Assembly: GCA_004000515.1 (NCBI GenBank)
Contig: CP034537.1
Location: forward strand, 6,338,001-6,402,000
Length of the DNA: 64,000 nt
Direction: 5' to 3'
Origin: Pseudomonas poae
Lineage (GTDB): Bacteria > Pseudomonadota > Gammaproteobacteria > Pseudomonadales > Pseudomonadaceae
Below, piece after piece: positions 9,246 to 18,028 of this stretch. The stretch's first letter is position 1. The number at the start of each line of letters is the position of its first letter. A program made the position numbers and the translations under genes. A model generated the notes under the pieces. It made no database searches and had not been told where the DNA came from. It was given only the letters and a program-made list of their open reading frames with translations.

Positions 9246-10232
9246 TCAGCGCGAAATAATTTCCTGGCTGCCATCCGGCAGGTTGCGCAGGGCCACCGGC
9301 AAGATGTGCGGCAAGGCCTTTAGCAAGGCGTCCGTGTCGTTGGCCTTGAACACACTGGTCAGACGCAGGTCTCTGACCGCCGGCGTGCTCACCCGCAACG
9401 GATGCTCTCGATAACGCGAGACTTCCCGAGCGACTTCACCCAGCGAGGCGTTGTTGAATACCAGCTTGCCAGTGCGCCAAGCCGTCAATTCTTCGGCATT
9501 CACAGCGTAGGACGCCGCCACCTGGCCCTTGCTATCCACATGGGTGCCCAGGCCCGCCGTCAGCGTCACCACCTCGTCCGGCGAGCGGCCTCGCACCTTC
9601 ACGGTACCGGCCTCGACCACCACACGGGTTTGGTCATCATCACGACGCACATCAAAACGCGTACCGGTGACTGTCACCTGCCCTGCCCCGGCGGCGACCA
9701 CAAAGGGCCGACTGGTGTCGTGTTCGACACTGAACATGGCTTCGCCCTGCTTGAGCTCCACGCCGCGCCGGCCTTTTTCAAAGTGCACCGCAACCACGCT
9801 TCGGCTATTGAGGTCCATCACCGAGCCGTCAGGCAATGCCACTTGGCGACGTTCGCCCAGGCGCGTGCTGAATTCAGCGTTGTAGGGCTTGGGATGATCG
9901 AGACCGCTGAACAGGCCCAACCCCAAGGCGACAGCGACCAGGCTGGCGGCCACCGCATAACGCAACACGGTTCGGCGCTTGGGTCGTTCTACCGGTTCGG
10001 CGCACAGTGCCCGCAAGCGAGTCTTGGGCAGCAAGTTCGTGGCGCTCCACACGCCTTGCAGCACATCGAATTCGTATTGATGCTCGGCTTTTTCAACACG
10101 CCACGCGTCGAACTGCTCACGCTCGCAGGCGCTCAGCTCAGTGTCTTGCAAGCGTACAAACCATTGCGCGGCTTCGTCGCGAGCACGGCTATCCATCATG
10201 GAAGGTCCTGTTTCAAAGCGGGCATGAGTCAT
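9246..10232 (-). CDS. fecR: FecR, transmembrane sigma regulator of the ferric citrate system
   Basis: About 328 residues. The N-terminal cytoplasmic part (DEAAQWFVRLQDTELS, DAWR...HQYEFDVLQGVW) is the DUF4880-type sigma-binding region. One membrane helix (AVAASLVAVALGLGLFSG) is preceded by RPKRRTVLR. The periplasmic FecR domain contains RLGERRQVALPDGSVMDLNS and the conserved VTGTRFDV, whose Gly-Thr is the self-cleavage site in FoxR-type relatives. The start at 10232 overlaps the fecI stop in an ATGA, which argues for translational coupling. It relays receptor occupancy from FecA to FecI. Confidence 0.88.
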   Translation of the reverse strand: MTHARFETGPSMMDSRARDEAAQWFVRLQDTELSACEREQFDAWRVEKAEHQYEFDVLQGVWSATNLLPKTRLRALCAEPVERPKRRTVLRYAVAASLVAVALGLGLFSGLDHPKPYNAEFSTRLGERRQVALPDGSVMDLNSRSVVAVHFEKGRRGVELKQGEAMFSVEHDTSRPFVVAAGAGQVTVTGTRFDVRRDDDQTRVVVEAGTVKVRGRSPDEVVTLTAGLGTHVDSKGQVAASYAVNAEELTAWRTGKLVFNNASLGEVAREVSRYREHPLRVSTPAVRDLRLTSVFKANDTDALLKALPHILPVALRNLPDGSQEIISR

Positions 10233-10725
10233 GGGGCCATCGCATCCAGGCGGTCGCGCAGATGCCGCAGGGTGCGGATCATATACTTTTCCACCATGTT
10301 CTTGGACAGCCCCAGGCGCTCTGCGATTTCCTGCTGGGTCAGGCCCTCGATCTTCTGCCAGATGAAAATCTTGCGGCAGTTGAGCGGCAGTTCCGCCAAG
10401 GCCTGTTCGATGGAGTCCGCCAATTGGATCGCGTGCATGAAATGCTCCGGGTCGCCGCTGGGGGCGTCTGATCGAGGGCTCCCAGCTCCATGGCTTCGCG
10501 ACGGTCTTCGCGTCGATAGGCGTCCACTGCAATATTGCGCGCGGTCTGGTGCAGATAGGCGCGTGGTTGCTCCACCTGGACCGACTTGGCCTCCAGCACC
10601 CGCACAAAGGTGTCATGGGCCAGGTCTTCGGCCTCCTGACGGTTTCTGAGGCGGCGTGTCCAGGTCCGGATCAACTCTTCGTAATGCTCGAAAAAGCCTG
10701 TTCTGCGGGGCGGCTGAGGGATCAT
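10229..10725 (-). CDS. fecI: FecI-type ECF sigma factor (one frameshift)
   Basis: Region 2 (RNRQEAEDLAHDTFVRVLEA) and region 4 (LTQQEIAERLGLSKNMVEKY) are both present, about 165 residues in total. The frame breaks at the five-base G run at 10460-10464 (C run on the coding strand); a sixth base restores SGDPEHFMHAIQLADSIEQA. It should direct RNA polymerase to fecA when FecR is activated by ferric citrate-loaded FecA. It is the first gene of fecI-fecR-fecA and overlaps fecR by 4 bases. Confidence 0.85.
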
Positions 10726-10753
10726 CGCGAGAGCACTGGAGAGGCGGGGCGTG

Positions 10754-10772
10754 AATAGTAATGCTTCCTATT
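10754..10772 (-). promoter_or_regulatory. Possible Fur box upstream of fecI
   Basis: AATAG and CTATT face each other around TAATGCTTC, 29 bases upstream of the fecI ATG. The match to the 19-base Fur consensus is only about 10 of 19. Position suits iron repression of fecI; the site itself is weak. Confidence 0.35.
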
Positions 10773-10816
10773 AAGTCGAGCAATTGCTACCCGTCGCAGA
10801 CGGCCAGGCGATAACG

Positions 10817-11461
10817 CTAAACCGAGCCGGCCGCCTGCTTCAGACGGCTCAATTTCGCGCGGCTGCCGCATACGCTCATTTGGCACCATCGACGCTGCTT
10901 GTTCTTGGAGAGGTCCAGGAATATCCAATCGCAGTCCGTGGAACTGCAACTCCTTAACGCGTGCAGATCACCAGAAACCAGCAATTGCGTGGCCTCGATG
11001 GCCAGGCGCCCCAATAGCATCGCCGTCAGTTCCTGGGCCGTCGCACAGGGTTTCCAGTCCCAGCCCGGCAGCCCGTCGACAGAACGCAGCACTCGCCAAG
11101 TCACGCCTTGTTGAAAGGCCAGGTTGATCTGCTGCAAATCCTCATCGGCAGCGGCCTGATGCAATGACAGCGCGTAAAACACGCGGTACAGGCATTCCCT
11201 GAACGCAATAATGGCGTCGAGGTTCGGCTGATAGGAAATAGGCGTCTCGAACACCATGGGTTTATAGGTTTCAAACTCCTGCGCAGAGATCACTGATGCA
11301 TGTACTGCCCATTGAAAGAAGAACTGAAAACTGGTGAGCCGCTCTTCCATCAGGGTAAGTGTGGTGCCAGGACGTCGGCCGTTGTTGGTATTGATAAAGT
11401 CCAATGCCCGGGTGCCGCCAATCAAGCGAATCGACTTTGCAGTGCCCGTGAAATGTGTCAT
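10817..11461 (-). CDS. CGNR zinc-finger (ABATE-type) protein
   Basis: About 214 residues from the ATG at 11461, which has AGGAGT at a good distance; the longer open frame upstream has no such signal. The C terminus carries the zinc-binding motif CSSTDCDWIFLDLSKNKQRR, then WCQMSVCGSR, the CGNR signature (here CGSR). The N-terminal part (RLIGGTRALDFINT) fits the ABATE domain. Such proteins are thought to be stress-linked transcription regulators. It lies 94 bases after cysC in the same direction, so it may be the last gene of the sulfotransferase cluster or its regulator; that link is inference. Confidence 0.8.
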   Translation of the reverse strand: MTHFTGTAKSIRLIGGTRALDFINTNNGRRPGTTLTLMEERLTSFQFFFQWAVHASVISAQEFETYKPMVFETPISYQPNLDAIIAFRECLYRVFYALSLHQAAADEDLQQINLAFQQGVTWRVLRSVDGLPGWDWKPCATAQELTAMLLGRLAIEATQLLVSGDLHALRSCSSTDCDWIFLDLSKNKQRRWCQMSVCGSRAKLSRLKQAAGSV

Positions 11462-11555
11462 GCGTACTCCTGGAAAACGGGGGTTCCTCCGATGGCGCAG
11501 AGTACCTTGTTTCCAGGAGTTGCAAATACCGTGATCCCCAAGCAAAGACCAACGG

Positions 11556-12170
11556 TTAAGTTTGCGTACCGCGCTGCGCGATCCACTCAAGAATAGTCAC
11601 TACCGACTGTTCAACGGACAGCGCCTGGGTATTCAAGTGCACTTCGGGAAAGACGGGTACGTCATAGTGAGAGTCGATACCGGTGAAGTGCTTGATCAGC
11701 CCCGACCGGGCCTTTTTATATAAGCCTTTGGGATCACGTTGTTCGGCTGTTTCCAAGGGCGCATCAACATGCACTTCGACGAAATGCTCGTTACCGATAA
11801 TAGAGCGTGCGTAATGCCGGCTCGCCGATGAAGGTGAGATCAGCGCCACGATCACGATCAGCCCGGTATCGAGCATCAAGCGCGCCACCTCCGCGACCCG
11901 GCGGATATTTTCATCGCGGTCACCCTCGGTAAACCCCAGGTCGCGGCACAACCCGCCGCGCACCGAATCACCATCAAGGATGCAGGTGAACAGGCCTTGT
12001 GCGTGCAACGCGACCTCCAACGCATCGGCAATCGTCGACTTGCCGGAAGCGGAAATACCGGTCATCCAGATGACCAGAGGCTTCTGCTTCATTCGAGTGT
12101 GTTCGGCATGCAGATGGCTGAATGCAAACGCATGCAGGTTTTGGTTTTGACTGTTCGGAAAATAACTCAT
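11556..12170 (-). CDS. cysC: Adenylyl-sulfate (APS) kinase
   Basis: Phosphorylates APS to PAPS, the sulfuryl donor for sulfotransferases. It is a stand-alone CysC of about 204 residues. P-loop GISASGKST sits at residues 38-46 (most CysC have GSGK). LDGDSVRGGLCRDLGF, the ENIRR motif, LIVIVALISP and QRDPKGLYKKARSG..KHFTGIDSHY are near-canonical. The N-terminal 25 residues are extra; an internal Met at residue 27 may be the real start. It overlaps the MFS gene by 4 bases. In Pseudomonas the assimilatory route uses CysD and a CysN-C fusion and reduces APS directly, so a separate cysC next to a sulfotransferase suggests dedicated PAPS supply. Confidence 0.88.
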   Translation of the reverse strand: MSYFPNSQNQNLHAFAFSHLHAEHTRMKQKPLVIWMTGISASGKSTIADALEVALHAQGLFTCILDGDSVRGGLCRDLGFTEGDRDENIRRVAEVARLMLDTGLIVIVALISPSSASRHYARSIIGNEHFVEVHVDAPLETAEQRDPKGLYKKARSGLIKHFTGIDSHYDVPVFPEVHLNTQALSVEQSVVTILEWIAQRGTQT

Positions 12171-13394
12171 GGCCGCTCACCCTCCGTTGCTGAAACAGGC
12201 TGTTGACCCAACATGAATACCATCACGCATTGCACAAAGAGCAACAGCGCAACCACCGCATACACCATGGAAAACGAGCCCGTCAGATCTTTGGAAAACC
12301 CACCGAGAAAGTTGCCGCACACCCCACCCAAACCAATCAACACATTGGCAATGCCGAAGGCCTGGGTCAGGCGGCTGACCGGCACGATTTGCCCGATATA
12401 GCTGGGGACAAGCCCGAAGATCGGGTAAAACGCCAACGCAAACAGAAACGCCGCCAGGTAGAACAGCGGGATGCTGTTGAAGCTGAACACCAAGGTCGCC
12501 GCCAGGCCTGCACTCAGAAAACACATCGCCAATGACGCCCGTACCCCGACCTTGTCGGCAATCCACCCACCAGGAAACCCGACGCCATGCCCACGGCGCC
12601 GATGGTGGTCCAGATAAACCCGGCGTCCTGCACCGACACGCCAAGCTCATCGCGAAGAAACGGTGCCAGATAGGTCTGGAAAGGCAGCAATGCCATGCCA
12701 TTGAGAAAGGCGATGGCCCAGGTCAGGTAAAGCGAACGGCTTAGCCAGGGTGCGTGGCTGTCGAGCGCTGCCGAGCGATGCCTGGAAAACCCACTGTCCT
12801 CGCCCGCCGCCAGGTTGCGCAACAGGAACCAGGCGATGACGCACAGGGCCACCGATATCACACCGGCGGTGAGCCAGATCGAACGCCAGCCGCCGTGCAG
12901 CGTCAGGAACGACACCAACAAGCCGTTGATAAACACGCCGTAGCTGGTGCCGCTGGAGATCAGCCCCATGACCCGTGAACGATTGCCGGGGCTGAACCCC
13001 TTGGCAACGATCTCCGCCAGCGGGATATACACCGACGCCGAGCAACCGCCGAGCAAGATCAACAACCCCCAGACAACCAGATGTTGTCACTGACACTCAG
13101 CCCCAGCAGCGCCAACGAGGTGATCGCCGTGGACACCAGGCTGATCTTCCAGCCCTCGAAGTAACGGCTGATATAGCTCGTGACCGATGAAAACAGCAGG
13201 AAGCCAATCTGCGCACCGCCCGTGATCAGCCCGACGGTGGTGTAGTCGAAGCCGATGTCGCGGCGCATGTCCACCACCAGGTTGGCGAACAGGTACACCC
13301 CAAAGCCATAGGTGCTGGCCACAAACCCGGTCAACACCACCGCCAGCACCACGCTGTCCAGGGTGCGCGGGGTGCTCTGTACAAGTGTGCTCAT
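12167..13394 (-). CDS. MFS transporter of the sulfotransferase cluster (two frameshifts)
   Basis: About 405 residues with 12 predicted membrane helices. Three frames join near 13075 and 12560. The pieces include FVASTYGFGVYLFANLVVDM, SASVYIPLAEIVAKGFSPGN, GLISSGTSYGVFINGLLVSF and FGLVPSYIGQIVPVSRLTQA. The C-terminal half (GIANVLIGLGGVCGNFLGG) resembles monocarboxylate/YNFM-type MFS carriers. It is placed between the methyltransferase and cysC, with a 4-base overlap to cysC and a 9-base gap to the methyltransferase, so it is part of the operon. Export of the cluster product or uptake of a precursor are both possible; export is the usual role in such a setting. Confidence 0.82.
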
Positions 13395-13403
13395 CGTGCT
13401 TCC

Positions 13404-14174
13404 TTACACAGCGCGTGCAGTGTGGATGACAAAGTCGCAATTCATCATGTCGTAGTTACGCTGGAAATCGCCGTAGCTCTCATGCACGGCAAACCCGGAC
13501 GCAAGCACCTCAGTGGCCAACTCCCCAGGCAACAATGGGTAAACCTTCAGCCGGTACTGCTCAGCGTTATCGAAGGTGTAGATGAACTCACAGAGGTGCT
13601 GATCGACCTGACCCAGGCTGACCGACGCGTTCGTGCCGCAGTAGTAGTAATTACCGCTGGCTTTGAAATTACCCGCGCGAATGGCGAGGAAGTTGCGTTG
13701 GTCGACAATCAGCAAACCACCCGGCTTGAGCAAGGCCCGGAACTTCTCCAGCACATTGAGGCGATCATGGGCGGCGAACACGTGGCACAACGAACTGCCC
13801 AGGCACACCACTGCATCGAACTGCCCCAAGTCCTGCGGGTCGAGGGACAGCCAGTCACGGTAGTGGGATTGAATCTCCAGGCCATGCTCACGAAAGTTCG
13901 CCCGGGCCTTGGTCAGCATGGTGCTGCTGCCGTCGGTGGCCACCACATCAAAACCCGCTTGCTTGAGCTGCACCGCGTGGAAGCCACTGCCCGTCGATAC
14001 ATCGATCACCGACTGCACGCCATGTTCACGCAGCAGCTTTTCAAAGAAACCGCCCTCCCCCGCCTTGCGTTTTTCCCAGTCGATCAACTCGTCCCAGCGC
14101 TCGACGAAATCCGCCGAATATTGCGCGGAGTAACTGGCCACATCGTTGTGTTTTCGCCCTGATACTTGATTCAT
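13404..14174 (-). CDS. SAM methyltransferase, glycine/sarcosine N-methyltransferase-like
   Basis: 256 residues, class I Rossmann methyltransferase. Motif I reads VIDVSTGSGFHAVQLKQAGF, the acidic residue after strand 2 is in VVATDGSSTML, and motif IV/post-I includes FDAVVCLGSSLCHVF. The N-terminal block YSAQYSADFVERWDELIDWE and the TGSGFH form of motif I are those of glycine and glycine/sarcosine N-methyltransferases. It lacks the rest of a betaine pathway nearby, so the substrate may be the amine of the cluster product. It starts 8 bases after the Rossmann dehydrogenase ends. The fold is certain, N-methylation likely, the substrate unknown. Confidence 0.8.
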   Translation of the reverse strand: MNQVSGRKHNDVASYSAQYSADFVERWDELIDWEKRKAGEGGFFEKLLREHGVQSVIDVSTGSGFHAVQLKQAGFDVVATDGSSTMLTKARANFREHGLEIQSHYRDWLSLDPQDLGQFDAVVCLGSSLCHVFAAHDRLNVLEKFRALLKPGGLLIVDQRNFLAIRAGNFKASGNYYYCGTNASVSLGQVDQHLCEFIYTFDNAEQYRLKVYPLLPGELATEVLASGFAVHESYGDFQRNYDMMNCDFVIHTARAV

Positions 14175-14181
14175 CACACAC

Positions 14182-15318
14182 CTACCAAGTTGAATTCTTG
14201 AAAGACAGGTACTTGCTCGCCAGCTCGCGGGCAAAATCGGCCGACTGCTCGATCGACATGGTTTTCTTGGAGTAGCCCAGCAGCGTTTGCATGATCGCCA
14301 TGCACTGCGGGTTGAACGTGACGGAGCCGTCGCAATGGATCTCGTCGATGCCGTCCTGGCTCTGGCAGATGGCGTTGATGCGCACGGCCTCGTCCTGCGG
14401 GCAGGCGTCGGAAAACTGCACGTCGATCTGCCCATCGTGCAGCCACACCGGATAACCACCCGGAAGCCCCAGCGGGCCCGGCGCATGCACCAGCACCGGC
14501 GTGGGCGAAAACAGCCCCTCGATCACCGTGACGGCCGAGCACGCGGTGAGGAACTGCCCATCCACGCCACCCAAGCGCCGGAACTCGGCCTTGACCGTGG
14601 AAAACACCGACTCCGCTGGAAGACGCGTTACCTCTGGCCGGTCGCGCACCTCATACAACAAGCGGTAACTGGCACGCGGCGGCAAGCCACCGCGCGGCAC
14701 GTAGTGGCTGAAGTAATGCTGGGCATACAAGCGCACTTGCACATCAGCGGGTTCGCACTCCAGCAACCGGGCGATGGAAAAACGCACCGCAGGGATCAGG
14801 TTGGCCACATTGCCCACGCCGATATCCGGCGCCAGGCCGATCCTGGACAGGATCGGGTTAACCGCATCCGGAAAGGCCGCATTGACCGTCTTGGCCGAAA
14901 TGCCCGAAGCCTTTACCGCTTGCATCAGGTAATGCATCAATGTCAGGTGCATCGGCAGCCACGGGCCAAACTGGGCCTGGTCGAGCTGTTCGAACGTGAG
15001 CTTGGGCAAGCCGGTAATCACCCGCCACGATTGCAACGAAGCGCAGTTCACCAGGATGTCTGGCGCCTCTTCACGCAGCAGTCGGGAAACCTTGTCGATC
15101 TCCGCGAGGTCGGCGATAACCGGCTTGATCGAAATGAACTGCCCCAACTGCGCACATGACAGCGCCACCAGGTTGCACAGCCGCAGGGTCGATTCTTCAT
15201 TGCGGCCCAACACCACAAACTCGAACTGGTTTTTCGGCCCGAGAATTTTCAGGATCTGCAGGCACAAGTTGCCCGCACCGACCAGCAGCAGCTTTTTCTT
15301 GCGTATCAACTGGCTCAC
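14182..15318 (-). CDS. NAD(P)-binding saccharopine-dehydrogenase-like protein
   Basis: 378 residues in an intact frame. The N terminus KKLLLVGAGNLCLQILKIL is a Rossmann dinucleotide-binding loop (GxGxxxxxI), and VVLGRNEE ends strand 2 as in saccharopine dehydrogenase-like reductases. NCASLQS occupies the place of the family's substrate-loop motif (NCAGP). The rest (PDAVNPILSRIGLAPDIGVG, HAPGPLGLPGGYPV) is not one I can match to a characterised enzyme. It overlaps the SDR gene by 4 bases. In this operon it could perform a reductive amination or imine reduction before N-methylation; that is inference from fold and context. Confidence 0.6.
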   Translation of the reverse strand: MSQLIRKKKLLLVGAGNLCLQILKILGPKNQFEFVVLGRNEESTLRLCNLVALSCAQLGQFISIKPVIADLAEIDKVSRLLREEAPDILVNCASLQSWRVITGLPKLTFEQLDQAQFGPWLPMHLTLMHYLMQAVKASGISAKTVNAAFPDAVNPILSRIGLAPDIGVGNVANLIPAVRFSIARLLECEPADVQVRLYAQHYFSHYVPRGGLPPRASYRLLYEVRDRPEVTRLPAESVFSTVKAEFRRLGGVDGQFLTACSAVTVIEGLFSPTPVLVHAPGPLGLPGGYPVWLHDGQIDVQFSDACPQDEAVRINAICQSQDGIDEIHCDGSVTFNPQCMAIMQTLLGYSKKTMSIEQSADFARELASKYLSFKNSTW

Positions 15319-16040
15319 CGTGGGTAGGCTCCGTTGTCTACCGGAATAACCCTGCCGGTGATGTGGCGCATCGCATCGTTGACCAACAGCAGGATCACAT
15401 CGGCAACGCCGCTGGGCAGGATGGGGTCCTTGAGGATTTCCTGGCGGGCGTACTCGTCACGTCGGTAAGTGGGGATGGTGTCGTAGATGGCGGTGTCATG
15501 AATCAGCGCCGGGGACACTGCGTTCACTCGTACAAAGGGGGCAAAGTTCCAGGCGTTGGCCTTGGTCAGGCCGATGACCGCCGCCTTGGTCGCACCGTAG
15601 AGCGCGTCGCAGCTGCCCACCTCACCCGCCACCGAGGCAATGTTGACGATGCTGCGCGGGGCCTCGTGCTTCATTTCCCGTTCGGCAAAGTCCTTTGAGA
15701 GGTACACCAACGCCTTGAGGTTCACATTGAGGATTTCGTCGACTTCATCATCGGAATAGGCGTAGACACTTTTGCCGTGATAAAGCCCGGCGTTATTCAC
15801 CAGCCCATAAATAGTTGAATGGCGGGCATACAACGCGGGAATAAAGCCCTTGATCACGGCAGTGTCCGAGAAGTCGGCAACCTGAGTCTCCAACACATCC
15901 GCGCCATATTGATTTTGCAGTACGCGCAACCCGTCGGCATCTTTATCGGCGGCGATAACGAAATACCCTTGTTCAATCGCTTTTATCAACGTGGCCCGCC
16001 CAATCCCGTTGGCCGCACCGGTAATAATCAACTTTTTCAT
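15315..16040 (-). CDS. Short-chain dehydrogenase/reductase of the sulfotransferase cluster
   Basis: 241 residues, classical SDR. The cofactor loop is TGAANGIGRA at residues 7-16, NNAG lies in GLVNNAGLYHG, and the catalytic Ser is in IVNIASVAGEVGSC with YGATK as the Tyr-x-x-x-Lys. An Asp at the end of strand 2 (VIAADKDADGL) favours NAD over NADP. The C terminus GRVIPVDNGAYPR is typical. It sits between the sulfotransferase and the Rossmann dehydrogenase with an 11-base gap and a 4-base overlap. The substrate is unknown, presumably a hydroxyl or keto group of the cluster intermediate. Confidence 0.85.
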   Translation of the reverse strand: MKKLIITGAANGIGRATLIKAIEQGYFVIAADKDADGLRVLQNQYGADVLETQVADFSDTAVIKGFIPALYARHSTIYGLVNNAGLYHGKSVYAYSDDEVDEILNVNLKALVYLSKDFAEREMKHEAPRSIVNIASVAGEVGSCDALYGATKAAVIGLTKANAWNFAPFVRVNAVSPALIHDTAIYDTIPTYRRDEYARQEILKDPILPSGVADVILLLVNDAMRHITGRVIPVDNGAYPR

Positions 16041-16050
16041 ACAACCATCC

Positions 16051-16778
16051 TTATTGGCAAAATTCGTTCATGCGCGCGTAAAACGTCCGATGGTATTCGT
16101 ACATCGCCCTTAACTTTGGGTATTGATCGAGCGCTTCCGTGTCGGCTGCTTGTTGCTCCGGCAAGACAATACGGTCACTGTTCTCTGCGGCCACATGCCA
16201 ACTTCGCCAGGTTTTCCACTGGGGCGGGCATTCGCGTTTCCAGGTCATGGCATGAGGCAGAAATTCAATCTGCAAGTAGTCACACAACTTGCGAATGATG
16301 CGCTCCGGGTCGGCCGCCAAATCATCCGCGTTAATCACATAAGGCACTTTGCCGGTGAGTTTGGTGACGACACAAAATATCTCGTACAAGGCTTTATGCC
16401 CAATCGCGTGCAGCGGCATATCGGGATGCACCCGATGGTGGGAAATAATGCTACTGGCGGGTTCGCGAATAATAAAAATGTTTTCTTGTTGCGCCAAAAG
16501 CCAAGATCAACTTTCAATTCATCCAGGCAGTGGTAGCACATGTCCTTGTGAAACACATGAGCGCGCTCTTTCGCCTGGATAAGTTGATCTTTGATACCGG
16601 CATACGTCGTGGGCAAACTGTGGTCCCACTCATCCGAAGGAATCGTCGAGTCTTCGGAAAACGCCATGTGGGCAAATGGTTCGTGAAACACCTCAAAATC
16701 GCCGCGCTCGATAAACACGCGCTCCAACACGGTGGAACGCGAACGTGGGTGCGCCCATAAACCGACCATCTTGTTCAT
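16051..16778 (-). CDS. Sulfotransferase family protein (one frameshift)
   Basis: About 243 residues. The PAPS 5'-phosphosulfate loop is GLWAHPRSRSTVLERV at residues 6-21, followed by FEVFHEPFAHMAF. After the break at the AAAA run at 16496-16499, the 3'-phosphate motif appears as IFIIREPASSIISHH. Adding one base to that run gives LGFLAQQENIFII in one frame. The C-terminal part contains DDLAADPERIIRKLCDYL, typical of this family. It overlaps the transaldolase stop by ATGA. With a cysC in the same operon it most likely transfers sulfate from PAPS to a hydroxyl or amine of a small molecule; the acceptor is unknown. Confidence 0.82.
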
Positions 16779-18028
16779 GCGAGCACCCCGTATTCGGCGG
16801 CCAGGATCGCGTTGAGCGACATTCTGTGCGGCTTCGCCGCCGGACAGAGGCGCACGCAGTAGTCGGCCAGGCGCCGATGAGCGCTGTTGGCTTCGTTGCA
16901 AGCGTTGATAAACGCCTCATGATTGCCGAAGTCGTACGCTTCAATACCGTCGACAAAATAGGCTTCGCAGAAGTACGGAATGCGCACCAACTTTGCGAAG
17001 GTCGAAAGCGGCGCCTGTAGCGGTTCGCTGGCGGGCAGCACCGGTTTGCCACGGCTCTCGCGTTCGATCAGAAACTCCACCACGTCCGGCGTCAGCGTGT
17101 AGCACGTCGCCGTCAGCCCGGTTTTCTCCAGGTGCCAGCAATGTTTGTTGCCGCGCTCGTCCACATCGACCTTGATGCTGGACAGCAGGGTTTTGACCGG
17201 CACGTTGGAGGCGGTTACCAAGGCCTGGATCTGCTCGTAGATCAGCAACTCAGCCCACCGCAGCTCTTCGGCATCCAGCGCCAAGCCACGCTCAGCGGCT
17301 TGCAAGGCCAGTTCGGGCTGGCAGGAAAAGCGCCCGATCATGAAGGTGATCACGTATTTGCAGTGGCGGGTGTCGACCCCGTTACTGCGCGCCGTCGTCA
17401 GGCCACGTTCTATGGCCTGGATACCGGCCTGGAACTGCGAAACGGTAAAGCAGAAGGTGATGTTGACGGAGCCACCCTGGGCCACCAGGCACTCTACGGT
17501 TGCCAGCCCTTCCAGGCTGCCCGGCACTTTCACCATCACGTTTGGTGCCAACTGGTGCAGTTCCACCCCACGGGCGGTCATGCGCTCGGTGCAGCGCACA
17601 TCCACCGGATCGACCTGGGCAGAGATCCAGCCATCCGCCTGGGCCGACTGAACCCACAGCGACTTCAACGTCGCGGCCCCTTCGATGATGACCTCGTCGT
17701 AGAGTGTCTTGCGTAACGCCTGGGGCGACAGGCTGGCCAAGTTGAAACGCGACGACCAGTACTCACGTTTGTCGAGAATAACGGCGGTGACCAGGCGAGG
17801 ATTGGTGGTCACACTGCTGAAGCCTGCGTGCAGTGCGAACGCATCCGGCATCAAGTGATTAATATGAACGGCCGCCGCAGGGTACTTGTCCAGCAAGTGC
17901 TGTTTATAGGGTACGTACACCACGGGCGATGAATCCCACCATACCTCTGAACAGGGGTCATTACTCTTAAGCCGTTCTATGTAACCGAAAGTGTTCACAA
18001 CGCCTCCTTTCCTGAGTAACGCCATCAA
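16775..18028 (-). CDS. Transaldolase-family enzyme
   Basis: 417 residues, against about 317 for housekeeping TalB. The Schiff-base lysine lies in NVMVKVPGSLEGLATVECL, followed by GGSVNITFCFTVSQFQAGIQ, the transaldolase signature (K-P-x-T..G; N-x-T-x-x-F-S). SSVTTNPRLVTA near the N terminus is the family's TTNP motif. The extra length lies mainly in the last third (ERESRGKPVLP, then a Tyr/Phe-rich block). It transfers or adds a dihydroxyacetone unit to an aldehyde. The frame is intact, with 4-base overlaps to the HAD gene before and the sulfotransferase after. The pair transaldolase plus HAD phosphatase recalls the sugar-building step of lincosamide octose synthesis (LmbR), but the product here is unknown. 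Confidence 0.82.
   Translation of the reverse strand: MMALLRKGGVVNTFGYIERLKSNDPCSEVWWDSSPVVYVPYKQHLLDKYPAAAVHINHLMPDAFALHAGFSSVTTNPRLVTAVILDKREYWSSRFNLASLSPQALRKTLYDEVIIEGAATLKSLWVQSAQADGWISAQVDPVDVRCTERMTARGVELHQLAPNVMVKVPGSLEGLATVECLVAQGGSVNITFCFTVSQFQAGIQAIERGLTTARSNGVDTRHCKYVITFMIGRFSCQPELALQAAERGLALDAEELRWAELLIYEQIQALVTASNVPVKTLLSSIKVDVDERGNKHCWHLEKTGLTATCYTLTPDVVEFLIERESRGKPVLPASEPLQAPLSTFAKLVRIPYFCEAYFVDGIEAYDFGNHEAFINACNEANSAHRRLADYCVRLCPAAKPHRMSLNAILAAEYGVLA

Noticed and set aside
13404..14174. A glycine betaine synthesis pathway
   Set aside because: Only one GNMT-like methyltransferase is present, with no dimethylglycine methyltransferase partner, and the neighbours are unrelated to osmoprotection.
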